Source of the DNA: DASYYE01 sp035946955
GTDB lineage: Bacteria; Actinomycetota; Actinomycetes; Streptosporangiales; Streptosporangiaceae
DNA: 40,610 nucleotides
Assembly (NCBI GenBank): GCA_035946955.1
Contig: DASYYE010000035.1
Location: 1-40,610, forward strand
Direction of reading: 5' to 3'
The notes under the pieces were generated by a model, which ran no database searches, had not been told where the DNA came from, and worked only from the letters and a program-made list of their open reading frames with translations. Each line of letters begins with the position of its first letter. Within the stretch, counting starts at the first letter, position 1. Shown in pieces: positions 15,895 to 26,374 of the stretch. The position numbers and the translations under genes were made by a program.

Positions 15895-17417
15895 GGCACC
15901 TCCATAGCGACCACGGTCGGCCCACCGGGCGGGCTGCTGACGGCGAGGACACCGTCGAAGGCGGCGAGCCGCCTCTCGACCCCGGCCAGGCCCGTGCCGT
16001 TCGCGGGGTCAGCACCGCCCACACCATCGTCGGTGATGCCGACGCGCAGTGTGCCCTGGCCCGCACTCCGGTCGCTGGCGAAACGGACGTCCACGCGCAC
16101 CCGCCGGGCGCTTGAGTGCCGTGCCGCGTTCGCCAGCGCCTCAGCGACCGCGAAGTAGCAGGCCGACTCCACCGGCAGCTCCAGCCGGCCCGGCAGGTCG
16201 ATGTCCACCAACGTGGGCAGTGGCGCGTCGAGTGCGAGCGCCCGCACGGCCGCGTCCAGCCCCCGGTCCGCGAGGACGGGCGGGTAGATGCCGCGGACCA
16301 GGTCGCGGAGGTCGGCAAGGGCACGGGCGGAGGTCTCCCGCGCCTCGGCCACCAGCGCCACGGCGCTGTCCGGGCTGGTGGGGATGAGCCGCTCGGCCGC
16401 CCGCAGGCTCATGCCGAGCGCCACCAGGCGGGCCTGGGCCCCGTCGTGCAGGTCGCGTTCGATGCGGCGCAACTCCGCGGCGGCGCTGTCCACCGCCACC
16501 GCCCGGGACTCCGTCAGCCGCCGCACCCGGCTGACCAGGTCACGGTAGTCCGCGGGCCCCAGCAGCGCCTGAGAGTGCGCCATGATGGTGCGGGGCGCCA
16601 GCCAGGCGGCGAAGCCCAGGAACAGCAGGCCCTCGACAGCCGCGCAGGCGGCCGACAGCTGGCTCTGCACCATCACGGCACCGTAGGGAACCTGCTGGCT
16701 GCCATCGGGCACGGCGAGGTGCTGCCAGAAGACCCCGAGAGCGATGCCGTAGAGCCCGAACAGCCCCATGCCCACCACCATGAGGTCCGCGGCCCAGTCC
16801 GCCGCCGTCACCACCAGCGTCAGCACGGCAACAGCCAATATCGCGCAGTCACTCCACACGTGGGGGGTGAGCATGTGTGGTGGGCTCCACAGTGCCGCGG
16901 TCATGCCCAACAGCGGGAGCAGCAGGAGCGCCCAGGGCGCCGGCCCGGCGGCCAGCCTCGCGGCGAACCGGGAACGGCGGCTGGCCGTACGCACACCGAG
17001 CCACAGCCCGGCGGCGAGGAACGCACACGCCTCCGGCAGCACCAGGCTGTCCCACCAGGCTGCGTTCCCCAGGGGCAGGACACCGTACAGCGGCCACCAC
17101 CTGAGGGGGAACCAGCTCTGCATAGCCCGGTCCACCCAGAAGCCGTAGAGCCCCAGCGCCACGAGCGAGGCCGCCAGGAACCCAGGGGCCATTCCCGGTG
17201 CCACCACGGCCACGGCACCCGCGGCCAGCAGCATGAGCAAGGCGAACCGCCAGTGGGCGTCCCCGGCCAGGCCAGCTCCGCTCGCCGCCACCGCGAGCAG
17301 CGCGGCGCACCAGCCAACACCGGGCCAGGGCCTGCCCACCCCGGGCCTGCCCGCCCTGAGCCAGGCCACCACCAGACAGGCCACGCAGTATCCCGCGATG
17401 AGTACCCGGATGCTCAT
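15858..17417 (-). CDS. NarL-type (HisKA_3) sensor histidine kinase
   Basis: 519 residues. The N-terminal 275 residues hold about eight hydrophobic spans rather than a periplasmic sensor loop, so the signal is probably sensed within the membrane. The dimerisation and phospho-acceptor helix is ELRRIERDLHDGAQARLVAL with His324. The ATPase part has the N box (AVAEALANAARHSSARRV), G1 (ITDDGVGGADP) and G2 (GTGLAGVERRLAAFDG). The stop overlaps the start of the response regulator. The promoter must lie in the long spacer upstream. Confidence 0.93.
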   Translation of the reverse strand: MSIRVLIAGYCVACLVVAWLRAGRPGVGRPWPGVGWCAALLAVAASGAGLAGDAHWRFALLMLLAAGAVAVVAPGMAPGFLAASLVALGLYGFWVDRAMQSWFPLRWWPLYGVLPLGNAAWWDSLVLPEACAFLAAGLWLGVRTASRRSRFAARLAAGPAPWALLLLPLLGMTAALWSPPHMLTPHVWSDCAILAVAVLTLVVTAADWAADLMVVGMGLFGLYGIALGVFWQHLAVPDGSQQVPYGAVMVQSQLSAACAAVEGLLFLGFAAWLAPRTIMAHSQALLGPADYRDLVSRVRRLTESRAVAVDSAAAELRRIERDLHDGAQARLVALGMSLRAAERLIPTSPDSAVALVAEARETSARALADLRDLVRGIYPPVLADRGLDAAVRALALDAPLPTLVDIDLPGRLELPVESACYFAVAEALANAARHSSARRVRVDVRFASDRSAGQGTLRVGITDDGVGGADPANGTGLAGVERRLAAFDGVLAVSSPPGGPTVVAMEVPCALSSPRTSSS

Positions 17418-18253
17418 GCCATACCCCCTCAGCGGCCCTGGACCGGACCGCCTCGGTCAGCATGACGCACCACGCAGCACCGCAGCCAGCGGCCGGCGCC
17501 TACGTCACAGGTGGGGTTTTGCCTACCTGGGCCCTTGGCTGGTGCTGTCCGCACATGCCCAATGGCGGCACCGCGAGCCAAACCACGCGTGACCGCTCAC
17601 ACGCGGCACTACGTGGGCACTGTGCGTATTGCGTGGGCACTGTGCGTGGTGCCGGCCGTCGCATCCACCGCTCCCGCGACACGGCCGTGCTGTCACGGGA
17701 GCGCAGGGTAATAAGTCAGGCTCCGGACTCCAGTGGCGTCCCTGGCCAGCCGCGCGGCGCGGTGGCTGGGCGTCACCGGTGAGAACGCTCGCCGGGCCGG
17801 CGCCCGGCTGCTCGGCACTGGAGCACGCGAGGACCAGCGGCACCATGGCAGGTGCTGGGGCGCGCGGGGCTGACTCGCCCTGCGCCCCGCGCACTGCCGG
17901 AGCCCGCTGGCACGTGCACCAGCGGACTGGGCCCCGGCCCGGCCGGCACCGGCCGTGCAGGGTGCACCCAGGCATGCCCTCGTGGGCATGCCTGACGGCG
18001 CGGACCCGGACCGCGTGCCGGACGCGCCTGCCCAGGCAGGCGGACTCGCTACGGACTGGCTCCGGAGCCGGGCCGCAGCCCGGCCGGAGTCTTCGGTGGG
18101 ACGCGTGGCCAATGGCCCGGCCGTCCCCCACTTCGATTAACTGACTGTACATTCCTCCACGCCAACCCCCCTCCCGCAGCGATGCGGGATCTCATCACAC
18201 CTGTTAGCAGCCCTGGTCGTCAATACCCGGGCCACCAGGCTTACCCTCGGCGT
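17418..18253. other. 836-base non-coding spacer with several hairpins
   Basis: No ORF here has a family resemblance or a credible start. The stretch contains at least four inverted repeats. At 17670-17702 GCTCCCG pairs with CGGGAGC, with inner GACA/TGTC. At 17862-17892 GCGCGGGG pairs with CCCCGCGC. At 17969-17994 there is an 11-bp stem with a 4-base loop (CAGGCATGCCC / GGGCATGCCTG). At 18025-18042 CGCCTGCC and GGCAGGCG are separated by CA. A 16-base direct repeat, CGTGGGCACTGTGCGT, occurs at 17612 and 17632. The spacer must hold the end of the acnA transcript and the kinase promoter. Confidence 0.55.
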
Positions 18254-20974
<2,721 letters not shown>

Positions 20975-21082
20975 CGCTTGCTCGCCTCCTCTGACGTGCC
21001 TAGCTCTTACGGCATGCTGCCCTAAGCCGGACCTGCCAAGCGCAACCGCCCCAGGCAAAAGCGGCGGAGCCAGGACCACGGC

Positions 21083-21108
21083 CAAGTATCTCGATATCAA
21101 GCTACTTG
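21083..21108. promoter_or_regulatory. 26-base imperfect palindrome upstream of acnA
   Basis: The arms CAAGTA and TACTTG flank a GATATC core, and 22 of 26 positions are symmetric. It lies 109-134 bases upstream of the acnA start in the 469-base spacer shared with the S53 peptidase. The form suits a TetR- or MarR-type dimer. Aconitase genes are repressed by a TetR regulator (AcnR) in Corynebacterium, but no such regulator gene is in the window and I cannot name the protein. Apart from this and the 16-base motif at 21181, I see no other element in the spacer. Confidence 0.45.
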
Positions 21109-21180
21109 TGACGATACCACCCACACCCCGGCACAGTGCCCACCCATCCAGGGGGTCGCGCACCATTGCGACCCGACGCT

Positions 21181-21196
21181 TCTTGCTGTTATCAGC
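21181..21196 (+). promoter_or_regulatory. TCTTGCTGTTATCAGC motif, copy 2
   Basis: This 16-base sequence recurs exactly at 22831-22846. Here it lies 248 bases upstream of the S53 peptidase start; the other copy lies upstream of the headless S53 paralogue. It could be a leftover of the gene duplication or a shared regulator site. Confidence 0.4.
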
Positions 21197-21443
21197 TCCC
21201 GCGGTAATCTGACTGGCCCGCACAAGTCATCAACTGGCGACTAAATGGTCAGGTCTGCGGCCTTCTAGGACCGCATATGCGATAGTCGCTGGCGTTGCGC
21301 CCGGTCAAACGGGGACTCACGGGGACTACGGCGGGCGCTTCTCCCACTGGCCATGGCTGCCTGTACAGCCCACGGGCTGCATGGCCAGGCCCCCCTCGGC
21401 GCGGCCGTACGCGGCCAGCCGCAAGCTGTCAGAAAGAGGGCGC

Positions 21444-22730
21444 ATGAACTGGACAAAACGAATGGGGCTGGTGACTGCCGCAACGTCACTTGCCATGGTG
21501 GCGGGCGCCATCGCTGGCGGGGCTGCCCTAGCCGCCCCGGCACCCACCCAGTCCCGTCCGGCCGCGATCAACATGTGGAACTACGGCCCGAACTATGGCC
21601 CGGCGGGTACCACGACAATGCGGCTGCCACTGTGGATCAAGGTCATGGGCTGGCGGGGCAACACCCCGCTGATCGCCAAATCCACCACCCCGACCGGCCT
21701 CGGGCCGAGCCAGATCAAGAAGGTCTACCACCTCTCGACCACCCCGAAGAGCGGCGCGGGCCAGGTCATCGCCATCGTGGACGCCTTCCGTGACCCGCAC
21801 GGCCTGTCCGACCTCAACACCTTCAACAAGCAATACGGCATGCCGGCGCTGACCACCTGCAAGAGCCTGTCCCAGCCGGGGGCGTGCTTCGAGGAGGCCA
21901 ACCCGCAGGGTGTGCCCGCGGTCAGCGCGGGCTGGGTCGGCGAGGAGTCACTGGACATCGAGTGGGCCCACGCCGAGGCACCAGGCGCCAAGATCATCCT
22001 GGTCCAGGCCAAGTCCCCGACCACCCAGAACCTGTTCGGCGCCGTCAAGTACGCCAACACCACGATCAAGGCCACCGAGGTCTCCATGAGCTGGGGCGGC
22101 TCGGAACTCGCCAACGAGACCACCTTTGACGCTGACTTCACCCACCCCGGCACCCTCTACACCGCCTCGACCGGGGACAGCGGGCACGGCACGATCTACC
22201 CCTCTGTCTCCCCCAACGTGATCGCGACCGGCGGCACCACACTGAAGGGCTGTGTGGGCACCTCGTGCACTGGCTTCACCAGCGAGGTCGCCTGGTCGGG
22301 CTCGGGCGGCGGCGGCGCCACGCACGAGTCGCTGCCGGGGTTCGAGTCCGCCTACACCGGCCTGGTGTCCGGCGCCTCGACGATCAAGGCACTGACCCAC
22401 GGCAAGCGGGGCGTCCCTGACGTGTCCTTCGAAGCCGACCCGGGCACCGGGGTCGCGATCTTCGACAGCACCGGGGCGTTTGGCCAGAAGGGCTGGATAA
22501 CCGTTGGTGGCACCAGCGTCAGCGCGCCCAACTGGGCAGGCATCCTGGCGGCTGGCGCCGCAGCGCACATGACCGCGCTCCAGGGCAACAAGGCCATCTT
22601 CGCGGGTGGGTTCAAGACGAACCTGCGCGACATCACCAGCGGCAAGAACGGCCTCTGCGGCACCGACTGCCGCGCCGGCAAGGGCTACGACCTCGTGACC
22701 GGCCTGGGCAGCCCGATCAACTACCCCTGA
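21444..22730 (+). CDS. Secreted S53 (sedolisin/kumamolisin-like) peptidase
   Basis: 428 residues from ATG 21444 after AGAAAGAGGG. A Sec signal peptide ends near residue 31 (AALAAPAP). Catalytic residues are visible: E167 and D171 in GEESLDIEWAHAEAP, the oxyanion Asp D245 in TASTGDSGHG, and the nucleophile S358 in VGGTSVSAPNWAG. The C-terminal calcium site is RDITSG...GYDLVTGLGSP. It should be an exported endopeptidase of the acid-active serine-carboxyl class. The region before the catalytic domain is only about 60 residues, much shorter than the pro-kumamolisin activation domain of classical members. A strong hairpin follows the stop, then a second, truncated S53 gene. Confidence 0.92.
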   Translation: MNWTKRMGLVTAATSLAMVAGAIAGGAALAAPAPTQSRPAAINMWNYGPNYGPAGTTTMRLPLWIKVMGWRGNTPLIAKSTTPTGLGPSQIKKVYHLSTTPKSGAGQVIAIVDAFRDPHGLSDLNTFNKQYGMPALTTCKSLSQPGACFEEANPQGVPAVSAGWVGEESLDIEWAHAEAPGAKIILVQAKSPTTQNLFGAVKYANTTIKATEVSMSWGGSELANETTFDADFTHPGTLYTASTGDSGHGTIYPSVSPNVIATGGTTLKGCVGTSCTGFTSEVAWSGSGGGGATHESLPGFESAYTGLVSGASTIKALTHGKRGVPDVSFEADPGTGVAIFDSTGAFGQKGWITVGGTSVSAPNWAGILAAGAAAHMTALQGNKAIFAGGFKTNLRDITSGKNGLCGTDCRAGKGYDLVTGLGSPINYP

Positions 22731-22734
22731 ACAA

Positions 22735-22794
22735 TCTCAGCCATCTGAGACTGGCCCGCGGGGCCGGGTGGGCATCGCCTCCCGGGCCCCGCGG
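22735..22794 (+). terminator. Double hairpin after the S53 peptidase
   Basis: A small stem TCTCAG/CTGAGA (22735-22750) is followed by a strong GC stem at 22756-22794, with CCGCGGGGCC-GGG pairing to CCCGGGCCCCGCGG around one bulge. Only a short CGTTT follows, so it is a GC-hairpin terminator without a long U tract, as is common in actinobacteria. Confidence 0.7.
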
Positions 22795-22830
22795 CGTTTC
22801 CGGCGTGGAGCAGTCGGCCCACCCCATGCC

Positions 22831-22846
22831 TCTTGCTGTTATCAGC
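22831..22846 (+). promoter_or_regulatory. TCTTGCTGTTATCAGC motif, copy 3
   Basis: Exact copy of the sequence at 21181-21196, 113 bases upstream of the GTG of the truncated S53 gene. The remaining bases between the two S53 genes show nothing else. Confidence 0.4.
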
Positions 22847-22940
22847 ACCAGTCGCTGGGGGCGACGCGGCTTGCCCGGGTGCCGTCCAGGAGATTCTGGT
22901 TGCTTCTGTTCGTTTTGATGGATGTTGACGCTGTCTGTCG

Positions 22941-23378
22941 GGCGCTGGCAGCAGCGGCGTGTCCGCCTACGAGCCAATCCCCGGCTACCAGACCAGCTAC
23001 ACCGGGCCGGTCTACGGCGCGGCCAGCATCACGGCGCTGACCAAAGGCAAGCGGGGCGAGCCCGACGTGTCCTTCGACGCCGACCCCAGCACCGGTGTCT
23101 CCGTCTACGACAGCGTCAAGTTCAACGGCCAGGTGGGCTGGACAGTCGATGGCGGCACCAGCCTGGGTGCACCGGCGTGGGCCGGCATACTCGCGGCTGG
23201 CGCCGCCGCGGGCAGGACCGCGTTGCAGGGTGACAAGGCCATCTACGCCGGCGGGTACAAGACCAGCCTCCGCGACATCACCAGTGGCAGCAGCCCAGGA
23301 GGCTGCGGCACCGCCTGCACCGCCGGTCCCGGTTTCGACCTGCTCACCGGCCTGGGCAGCCCCATCAACTACCCGTAA
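22941..23378 (+). pseudogene. Headless S53 peptidase paralogue
   Basis: Homology to the neighbouring peptidase begins at about 22941 (GAGSSGVSAYEPIPGYQ, matching the GSGGGG...ESLPGFESAYTG region) and runs to the C-terminus (GLGSPINYP, identical ending). The serine is kept in VDGGTSLGAPAWAGILAAG and the calcium site in RDITSGSS...GFDLLTGLGSP. The signal peptide and the half carrying Glu, Asp and the oxyanion Asp are absent. A stop in frame at 22926 closes the sequence upstream. GTG 22959 could start a 139-residue product, but it could be neither exported nor catalytic. The two copies have drifted, so the duplication is not recent. Confidence 0.8.
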
Positions 23379-23390
23379 GGCACGTGCCCC

Positions 23391-23597
23391 TCAGCCGAGG
23401 GTCCCGCCTTTGACTCGCGCCATGAAGTCCGCCCACTGTTCCGGTCCGAACGCCAGCACCGGTCCCGTAGGGTCCTTGGAGTCACGAACGGCAACAGCCG
23501 CGGCCCACGTCTGGCGTGCGACCTCGACGCAGGAGCCGGTCGCTCCGCTGTAACTGCTTTTACGCCACGCTGCCCAGGAGAGCTCAGAATTCGCCAC
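23391..23597 (-). CDS. DUF397 small protein
   Basis: 68 residues from GTG 23597, with AAAGGGGA just before it. The sequence SWAAWRKSSYSGATGSCVEVA, then VAVRDSKDPTGPVLAFGPEQW and WADFMARV, is the complete DUF397 pattern. Such proteins accompany XRE/DUF5753 regulators in Streptomyces relatives (WhiJ-type and Scr1/Scr2 pairs), where toxin-antitoxin-like or developmental roles have been described. It starts 18 bases after the regulator's stop, clearly the same operon. Confidence 0.92.
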   Translation of the reverse strand: MANSELSWAAWRKSSYSGATGSCVEVARQTWAAAVAVRDSKDPTGPVLAFGPEQWADFMARVKGGTLG

Positions 23598-23615
23598 CGT
23601 TTCCCCTTTCTGCGG

Positions 23616-24473
23616 TCATCTCATCTCATCGGCCGCTGCACGCAGCAGCGCCCGCGTGTCAGCAGGACTGATCGCCGCAGCACGCATGTGGTCGAACGCG
23701 GTCGCGTATAGCCGCGTGTCTTCTGGCTTGTCCACGTACAGGTTGCCGCCCACCGTTTCCAGGTACGCGATGTCGGGTTCAGTGAGCTGATCGAAGCCAA
23801 GGATGATGAATGGACCAGCCAGTCCAGCGTGGGGACCGGCACGATACGGCACGACCTGCACCGTAGACCGCGCGTCCTCGCTCACCTTGATCAGGTGCTC
23901 AAGTTGCTCGCGCATGACCACAGGCCCACCGACCGCCCGGCGGATCACTGACTCATCCAGGATCGCCCACAGTTGTGGCCGGTCGTCTTTCTCCAGTGTC
24001 CGCTGACGCGTCATCCGCACCTCAACGAGTCGCTCTACCTCTTCCGGACCGAACTCGCGCGATGTGCCACCGATCACCGCCCGCGCGTAGCCCTCCGTTT
24101 GGAGCAACCCAGGGACCATGGCCAACTCGAAATCGCGGATGGAGGCCGCCTCGGACTCCAGGCCAATGAAGAAGTCGTAGCGGTTGAGCAGGACTTCGCG
24201 GTAGGAGTACCACCACCCGCGCTGGCGGGCGTCTCGGGCCAGCTTGGCCAGTGCGGCCACCTGGTCCCTGTCGGTGATGCCGTAGGTCTCCAGCATGAGC
24301 CGGACATCGTTGGGGTGCGGTGACGTGCGGCCGGTCTCGATCCGCATGAGCTTGGTGGCATGCCAGTCCAGCCGTTCAGCGGCGGCATCCTGGCTCAGAC
24401 CAGACGTCTCTCGCAGCCGCTTCAACTCGGCCATGAGCTGTCGCCTGCGGACAGTGGGTCCGCTGCTCGCCAC
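23616..24473 (-). CDS. XRE-family regulator with DUF5753 (WhiJ/Scr1-like)
   Basis: About 285 residues. The N-terminal helix-turn-helix is LMAELKRLRETSGLSQDAAAE with RLDWHATKLMRIETGRTSPH; the DUF5753 domain follows (MVPGLLQTEGYARAVIGG, TRQRTLEKDDRPQLWAILDE, VQVVPYRAGPHAGLAGPF, YATAFDHMRAAAISPADTRA). The start is placed at GTG 24473, seven bases after GGAGG; GTG 24476 is the alternative, and the longer frame to 24524 has no ribosome site. It is transcribed divergently from the ATPase-toxin gene and probably binds the repeats in the shared spacer. Confidence 0.93.
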   Translation of the reverse strand: MASSGPTVRRRQLMAELKRLRETSGLSQDAAAERLDWHATKLMRIETGRTSPHPNDVRLMLETYGITDRDQVAALAKLARDARQRGWWYSYREVLLNRYDFFIGLESEAASIRDFELAMVPGLLQTEGYARAVIGGTSREFGPEEVERLVEVRMTRQRTLEKDDRPQLWAILDESVIRRAVGGPVVMREQLEHLIKVSEDARSTVQVVPYRAGPHAGLAGPFIILGFDQLTEPDIAYLETVGGNLYVDKPEDTRLYATAFDHMRAAAISPADTRALLRAAADEMR

Positions 24474-24505
24474 CACAGTTCCTCCCTCGACTCGGTCAGC
24501 ACAGT

Positions 24506-24552
24506 TAGCGCTTCTGATACTCATGTGATAGAGCTATGTATAGCACTTCTGA
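24506..24552. promoter_or_regulatory. Paired TAGCrCTTCTGA direct repeats and a small palindrome
   Basis: TAGCGCTTCTGA (24506-24517) and TAGCACTTCTGA (24541-24552) are 35 bases apart start to start. Between them lies GCTAT-GT-ATAGC (24533-24544), which also overlaps the second repeat. They fill the divergent spacer between the XRE gene and the ATPase-toxin ORF, the natural place for the regulator's operator. Confidence 0.5.
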
Positions 24553-24603
24553 GCATACTACTCCTCGGTTAAGTTGGCTACTGAGCACGGAAGCAGGTTG
24601 GCG

Positions 24604-26106
24604 ATGCCCTTGGCAGTGAACGAACTCCCAGCCGCGTCGCCTGTCCAGGCCCCCTGCGCGCGGCGCGGGCTGAGCGTGGACGCCAGATTCCCCGGCCGGC
24701 CAGACCAGGCGCGATCCGCCCGGCACTTCGTCGCCGGGGTGCTCGCGGGTTGCCCCGCCGTCGCGGACACCGTGTTGATGGCCTGCGAACTCATCACGAA
24801 CGCCGTGGTCCACAGCCGATCAGGTCAGGCGGGCGGAACGTTCCAGGTGAGGCTCATCCACCGCACCAGCGACATACGCGTGGAAGTCCACGACGAAGGC
24901 GGCCGATGGGCACCCAGCACCACCACTGAAGGCGAGCACGGCAACGGCTTACTCATCGTCGTAGGGTTGGCTCGCGCCTTCGGCATCACTGGAGACGAGT
25001 CAGGTCGCGCCGCATGGTTCGAACTGGACTGCCCCGCCAGCCCACCCCTCCCCCCGCGGAGCGGAGAACATTCGGCGACCAGACAGCCGCCAGCGCACGG
25101 TCAGTCTCGCGGGCACTCAGACAGGTGTTGCCATTACGATGGCGCGGTCACGGACCCCCTGGGAGAAAGCGGGATGAGAGAGCGGGACAGTGTGGCCGAG
25201 GAGGTGACCTTCCCCGACCACCCAACGCCCGACACTCGGCGAGAACCCGACGCGGTTCGGGAGCCGAGCGTCACCCAGACATTCCGCGAACGCTTAGAGC
25301 GCCTGCCCCCTAACCACCCCTCCTCCCCCCGCTACCACGACGGCCCCCGCAAGCCGCCACCTCCCGACCTGCCTCCGCTGGAACACCCGCACCCGGATGA
25401 ACCCTCCGACGCCCAGTCTGATAAGCCCATCACTCACCCTGATGGCTCGTGGGAGTGGAAGGGCAGGCGTCTCACTCCCGATCAGTGCCATTGCGCTAAC
25501 GAGACGCTGGACGAGTTCCGCACAATCGAAGGGCGCGACGAAACCGGCGCCTACACGGACCGTGGCCTCACACCCGCGATGCGCCGCGTTGAGGCCAGGC
25601 TAGAGCACGGTCACCTATTGGATAGGACCGAGGAATTCGCCCTCAAGTCCCCTGATCGCTTCAAGGAAAAGCTCGCAAAGCTGATCGAGGCCCGGCCAAA
25701 CGCGGATCCGAGGAAACTCGCACGCAGCATCCACGATGGAGTCAGGTACACGTTGATACTTGACTTCGATCACTACACGAATGCCGTTGACAAGGGCCAC
25801 GACCAACTCGCTGAAGCCGGTTACGAACGCATACAAACCCGGCCAAGTTGGGATGAAGACGAGTACAAAGGAGTCAACAGTCGCTGGCGCGAGCCAACCT
25901 CGGGCCTGCTATTCGAGGTTCAGTTCCATACAGAGGAAAGCTGGCGGGCTAAACAGACGACCCACACCGCTTACGAGCGCATTGAAGACCCCCGGACTCC
26001 CGTGGATGAAGTCGAGCATCTGCGTGCGTACCAGCGGAATTTTGCGCTTAGCGTACGTATACCAGAAGGTGCCCTGCAGATTCCTGCCTATAAAAAGGAG
26101 CGATAG
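24604..26106 (+). CDS. SpoIIAB/RsbW-like ATPase fused in frame to a RelA/SpoT-like toxin domain
   Basis: 500 residues from ATG 24604 (TTG 24574 is an alternative). Residues 22-143 are a HATPase of the anti-sigma type: N box LMACELITNAVVHSRSG, G1 VEVHDEGG, G2 GNGLLIVVGLARAFGI. Residues 145-270 are Pro/Arg/Asp-rich linker. Residues 330-500 resemble the RelA/SpoT-like domain of actinobacterial polymorphic toxins: EEFALKSPDRFKEKLAKLI, HDGVRYTLILDFDHYTNAVD, EYKGVNSRW, FEVQFHTEESWRAKQTTHTA, YERI and a C-terminal IPEGALQIPAY. The catalytic outcome (pyrophosphate transfer to a nucleotide or tRNA) is not readable. The middle DNA contains a TACGAT box, GGGAG and ATG 25174 in the same frame, so the toxin (310 residues) could also be made alone. 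Confidence 0.8.
   Translation: MPLAVNELPAASPVQAPCARRGLSVDARFPGRPDQARSARHFVAGVLAGCPAVADTVLMACELITNAVVHSRSGQAGGTFQVRLIHRTSDIRVEVHDEGGRWAPSTTTEGEHGNGLLIVVGLARAFGITGDESGRAAWFELDCPASPPLPPRSGEHSATRQPPAHGQSRGHSDRCCHYDGAVTDPLGESGMRERDSVAEEVTFPDHPTPDTRREPDAVREPSVTQTFRERLERLPPNHPSSPRYHDGPRKPPPPDLPPLEHPHPDEPSDAQSDKPITHPDGSWEWKGRRLTPDQCHCANETLDEFRTIEGRDETGAYTDRGLTPAMRRVEARLEHGHLLDRTEEFALKSPDRFKEKLAKLIEARPNADPRKLARSIHDGVRYTLILDFDHYTNAVDKGHDQLAEAGYERIQTRPSWDEDEYKGVNSRWREPTSGLLFEVQFHTEESWRAKQTTHTAYERIEDPRTPVDEVEHLRAYQRNFALSVRIPEGALQIPAYKKER
25135..25176 (+). promoter_or_regulatory. Putative internal promoter and ribosome site for the RelA/SpoT-like part
   Basis: TACGAT (25135-25140) is a fair -10 box, GGGAGAAAG (25161-25169) is a ribosome-binding sequence, and ATG 25174 follows in the same frame as the ATPase. 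The region resembles an ordinary intergenic promoter that became coding when the ATPase lost its stop codon, or it drives separate toxin expression. Confidence 0.45.
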
Positions 26107-26113
26107 CTGTAAG

Positions 26114-26374
26114 ATGCCTCAGCTAATCGAGTACTTCGCAATCGTTGGTGATGGCGAGACAGCCCAGGAGCCCTCTGGCCTCGCACGGCGTACGTTCACT
26201 CCAGAAGGTCGACTTGACGAGACTTTGAGCCGCGACCTGCTCTGGAAACGGAGCTCCGCGATCTACGACTGGGAACGGGGCGAGGAGATGGGCACCGATC
26301 TCGTGGAGATCAGCGAGGAAGAGGCCATGCGGTTGGTGGAGAGGTTCAAGGAGAAGTGGGAGCAGGAGGGCTGA
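26114..26374 (+). CDS. Small acidic protein, candidate immunity/antitoxin
   Basis: 86 residues from ATG 26114, seven bases after the toxin stop; AAAAGGAG lies 14 bases upstream. The sequence IEYFAIVGDGETAQEPSGLA, then LDETLSRDLLWKRSSAIYDW, ERGEEMGTDLVEISEEEAM and RLVERFKEKWEQEG is rich in Glu/Asp, as expected of a protein that neutralises a basic toxin. Similar short proteins are, to my knowledge, found next to actinobacterial secreted toxins, but I cannot name a family. Its last 29 bases overlap the convergent GrpB-like gene. Confidence 0.65.
   Translation: MPQLIEYFAIVGDGETAQEPSGLARRTFTPEGRLDETLSRDLLWKRSSAIYDWERGEEMGTDLVEISEEEAMRLVERFKEKWEQEG

Noticed and set aside
17629..18144. A 171-codon open frame in the spacer upstream of the histidine kinase
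   Set aside because: Composition is random-looking Arg/Pro/Ala with no ribosome site or family match, and it runs through several inverted repeats.
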